Program-made: the position numbers and the translations under genes
Source: Pseudomonadota bacterium
Lineage (GTDB): Bacteria; Pseudomonadota; Gammaproteobacteria; UBA6186; Azoamicaceae
Direction of reading: 5' to 3'
Assembly (NCBI GenBank): GCA_021848375.1
Contig: JAJZUR010000018.1
Location: 1-16,603 of the forward strand
DNA: 16,603 nucleotides
Notes under the pieces: generated by a model
What the model saw: only the letters and a program-made list of their open reading frames with translations
Told to the model about the DNA's origin: nothing
Database searches by the model: none
Part shown: one piece after another, positions 15,126 to 16,603 of the stretch
Numbering within the stretch: position 1 is the stretch's first letter
Layout of the letters: every line of letters begins with the position of its first letter

Positions 15126-15714
15126 AAGTTTTCGTTTCCAAGTCAAAATCTATTTCATGGGTTTTTTCATCGGTTACCACTTTAAACAATTGAAAGGTTT
15201 TTCCTTTAAACACAGGTTCTGTCCCTAATCCCGCAATCAATTTTGGCACCAATTCTGTATTGATTGTTTTTCCCTCTAACCCAATATAGTTTCCATTATC
15301 CTTAAAGGTGATCTTGGTTAACCAGATCCCTTCGACCGCTTCTTTTGCCAACGATTCGAAATATCCGGCAAAGCCATTAAATTGATTAGCCAATGCTGAA
15401 TCTAACATGGTTACAACCTCTTGTTTTTCTTGCCGATCGATTTCATATTTTTTAATTTCTGCCTCAATTTGATCGCGCGTTTGTACTTCTGGGATTTTAC
15501 CAGAAATCACTTGCAATTTTTGCGTTTTAGCTAATTGCTCTTTGTCTAAATTCGTTAATTCTTTTTTAATGGTCAAATGTTCATATAGATTTACACTCGT
15601 TATCAATACCAAAATTCCGCAAAAACCCCAAAAAACCCAAAGAAAATACTGAAAGGTAAAATCTAAAACAAATTTCTTTTTCTGGATTTGATACAAATTA
15701 ATCTGCTGCGTCAC
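15112..15714 (-). CDS. mshI2: PilN-like inner-membrane assembly protein (MshI2)
   Basis: This 200-residue bitopic protein opens with QQINLYQ, the PilN-type motif that contacts the PilM/MshI cytoplasmic ring. It has one transmembrane helix (about 23-43), an extended coiled coil (about 45-105) and a small periplasmic alpha/beta domain. It sits between mshI and mshJ, where a PilN-like gene is found in MSHA loci. The start is GTG in a GTGA overlap with the mshI stop, implying reinitiation coupling. The symbol mshI2 follows common usage and is less secure than the family assignment. Confidence 0.84.
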   Translation of the reverse strand: MTQQINLYQIQKKKFVLDFTFQYFLWVFWGFCGILVLITSVNLYEHLTIKKELTNLDKEQLAKTQKLQVISGKIPEVQTRDQIEAEIKKYEIDRQEKQEVVTMLDSALANQFNGFAGYFESLAKEAVEGIWLTKITFKDNGNYIGLEGKTINTELVPKLIAGLGTEPVFKGKTFQLFKVVTDEKTHEIDFDLETKTYEQP

Positions 15715-16603
15715 TCTAAATTCTCCTCTTCTCGCAACAGCGCGCCTACGGCAAATAAGTAATTCGGCTCTTCCTCTTCTTTGAGCGGCGTCTCAAAAGT
15801 TAAACACTCCGAAAGCTTTAACAAATTTATTTCAGCCCCTAATGTGTTTTTTAAATATTCTGCTATTAAATGACCATTAAGCAATGTGGGCGCCAACACA
15901 ATAACATTGGAAATGCTTTGCCTAAAAACGCTGTTCATATAATCAAAAGATCTTTGAATTTCTAACGCCAATGATTCCAAAATTTTAGCATCTTGTTCTG
16001 GCGCTTTACCAAATTCATCTAATTTAAGCTCAAAAGTTCGAGTAATACACAGTTGTTTATCTCGACATAAGATCAATTTCCCTATTTTTTCGGTAATTTG
16101 AACACAAGCACAGGACTTAACTTCTTTAGGATATCGATTTAAAATATTTTTTAAAATGAGTTCTGGAATATCAACAATCGTTAAAACTAAACCAGAAGGT
16201 ACAATCAAATTTTCAATCTGGGGGATTATATTTTTGCGCATCACGACAGCGTAGATCATTTTTAAGCTATCGCGGGCGCGCACATAGGGAAGCGGAAAGG
16301 TATTCACAACAGCTTCTTCCATCGGAAAATTGACAATGTCCTTTAACACCCACCGTAAGGCTTGATTCATTTCTTCTTTAGCAACTGCTGGCGCTTCTAT
16401 TAAATTTAAGCTGTAATTGTCATTTGCCAAAACGTAAGAACACGGAACACCTTGTAATTGGTGATTATTCACAAACTTGATTAACGCATCTTGTTTAGCG
16501 GCTAAATCCTCAGCCGCTTGATAACTCTGCGCCTTAATGATCATTTGGGAACCACTCGCCACGCCATAGGTAATCGCAATACCCGTTTGCGTTTCAACAA
16601 TTC
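15711..16603 (-). CDS. mshI: MshI (PilM-like cytoplasmic assembly protein), 5' end beyond window
   Basis: The reading frame stays open to the right edge of the window (IVETQTGIAITYG precedes the GTG at 16562), so the gene is cut by the window and the true start lies outside; about 15 residues are probably missing. The visible 297 residues resemble MshI, the PilM/GspL-cytoplasmic-like protein with a degenerate actin-type fold that anchors the PilN-like tail. Features include the early GIAIT strand, VLKDIVNFPMEEAVVNTFPLP and LEIQRSFDYMNSVFRQ, a motif seen across the PilM family. The end is acidic (KEEEEPNYLFAVGALLREEENLE by parts). It is the first gene of the operon seen here; mshH, if present, would be further right. 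Confidence 0.85.
   Translation of the reverse strand, partial: IVETQTGIAITYGVASGSQMIIKAQSYQAAEDLAAKQDALIKFVNNHQLQGVPCSYVLANDNYSLNLIEAPAVAKEEMNQALRWVLKDIVNFPMEEAVVNTFPLPYVRARDSLKMIYAVVMRKNIIPQIENLIVPSGLVLTIVDIPELILKNILNRYPKEVKSCACVQITEKIGKLILCRDKQLCITRTFELKLDEFGKAPEQDAKILESLALEIQRSFDYMNSVFRQSISNVIVLAPTLLNGHLIAEYLKNTLGAEINLLKLSECLTFETPLKEEEEPNYLFAVGALLREEENLE

Noticed and set aside
15126..15146. TTG start of mshJ at 15146
   Set aside because: The codon is weak with no ribosome binding site, and the ATG at 15125 gives the expected short cytoplasmic head.
2558..16603. The minus-strand operon as a type II secretion system or a type IVa PilMNOPQ locus
   Set aside because: Gene order I-I2-J-K-L-N-E-G-A-C-D-O-P-Q, the MshEN domain and the DUF6701 protein are specific to MSHA-type pili.
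1..16603. CRISPR arrays, tRNA or rRNA genes, insertion sequences
   Set aside because: No spaced direct-repeat array, no tRNA-like cloverleaf or rRNA sequence and no transposase or terminal repeats were seen.

Overview
The window looks like chromosomal DNA from a moderately AT-rich gammaproteobacterium. The main evidence is a long minus-strand operon whose genes match, in content and order, the MSHA (mannose-sensitive haemagglutinin) type IV pilus locus known from Vibrio, Shewanella and relatives. The base composition, the half-size ABC exporter and the VapBC module would suit a Legionellales/Coxiellaceae-like lineage, but that placement is a guess; the protein families alone do not fix the genus.

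Left region (1-2561, plus strand). A self-contained VapBC type II toxin-antitoxin operon has a consensus sigma70 promoter overlapped by an inverted repeat. It is followed by a single-gene ABC exporter with fused membrane and ATPase domains. The exporter's likely promoter lies immediately before its ATG, implying a leaderless mRNA, and a 15-bp palindrome sits between the proposed -35 and -10. The exporter and the pilus operon converge with overlapping stop codons.

Right region (2558-16603, minus strand; read from right to left). Order: mshI (5' end cut by the window edge), a PilN-like mshI2, mshJ, mshK, mshL (secretin), mshN (TPR), mshE (assembly ATPase with a c-di-GMP-binding MshEN domain), mshG (platform protein), mshA (major pilin), then minor pilins mshC, mshD, mshO, mshP and the large surface protein mshQ. 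Most junctions overlap by 4 bp or are a few bases apart, so this is one or two translationally coupled transcripts. A separate promoter is predicted just before mshA.

How they work together: MshI/MshI2/MshJ/MshK form the inner-membrane and periplasmic alignment subcomplex, MshL the outer-membrane channel, MshG plus hexameric MshE power pilin extraction and polymerisation, MshA forms the shaft, and MshC/D/O/P with MshQ probably form the tip or adhesive end. No prepilin peptidase is encoded here, so PilD must act from elsewhere.

Most notable points: mshM, mshF and mshB are absent. In place of mshM there is a 38-bp mshL/mshN overlap, and MshN lacks its usual cytoplasmic head. Both c-di-GMP motifs of MshE carry Lys in place of the consensus Arg. 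The major pilin has no ATG start. I did not find a clearly unprecedented system; this is a streamlined variant of a known pilus machine. No stretch over 300 bases lacks a gene.
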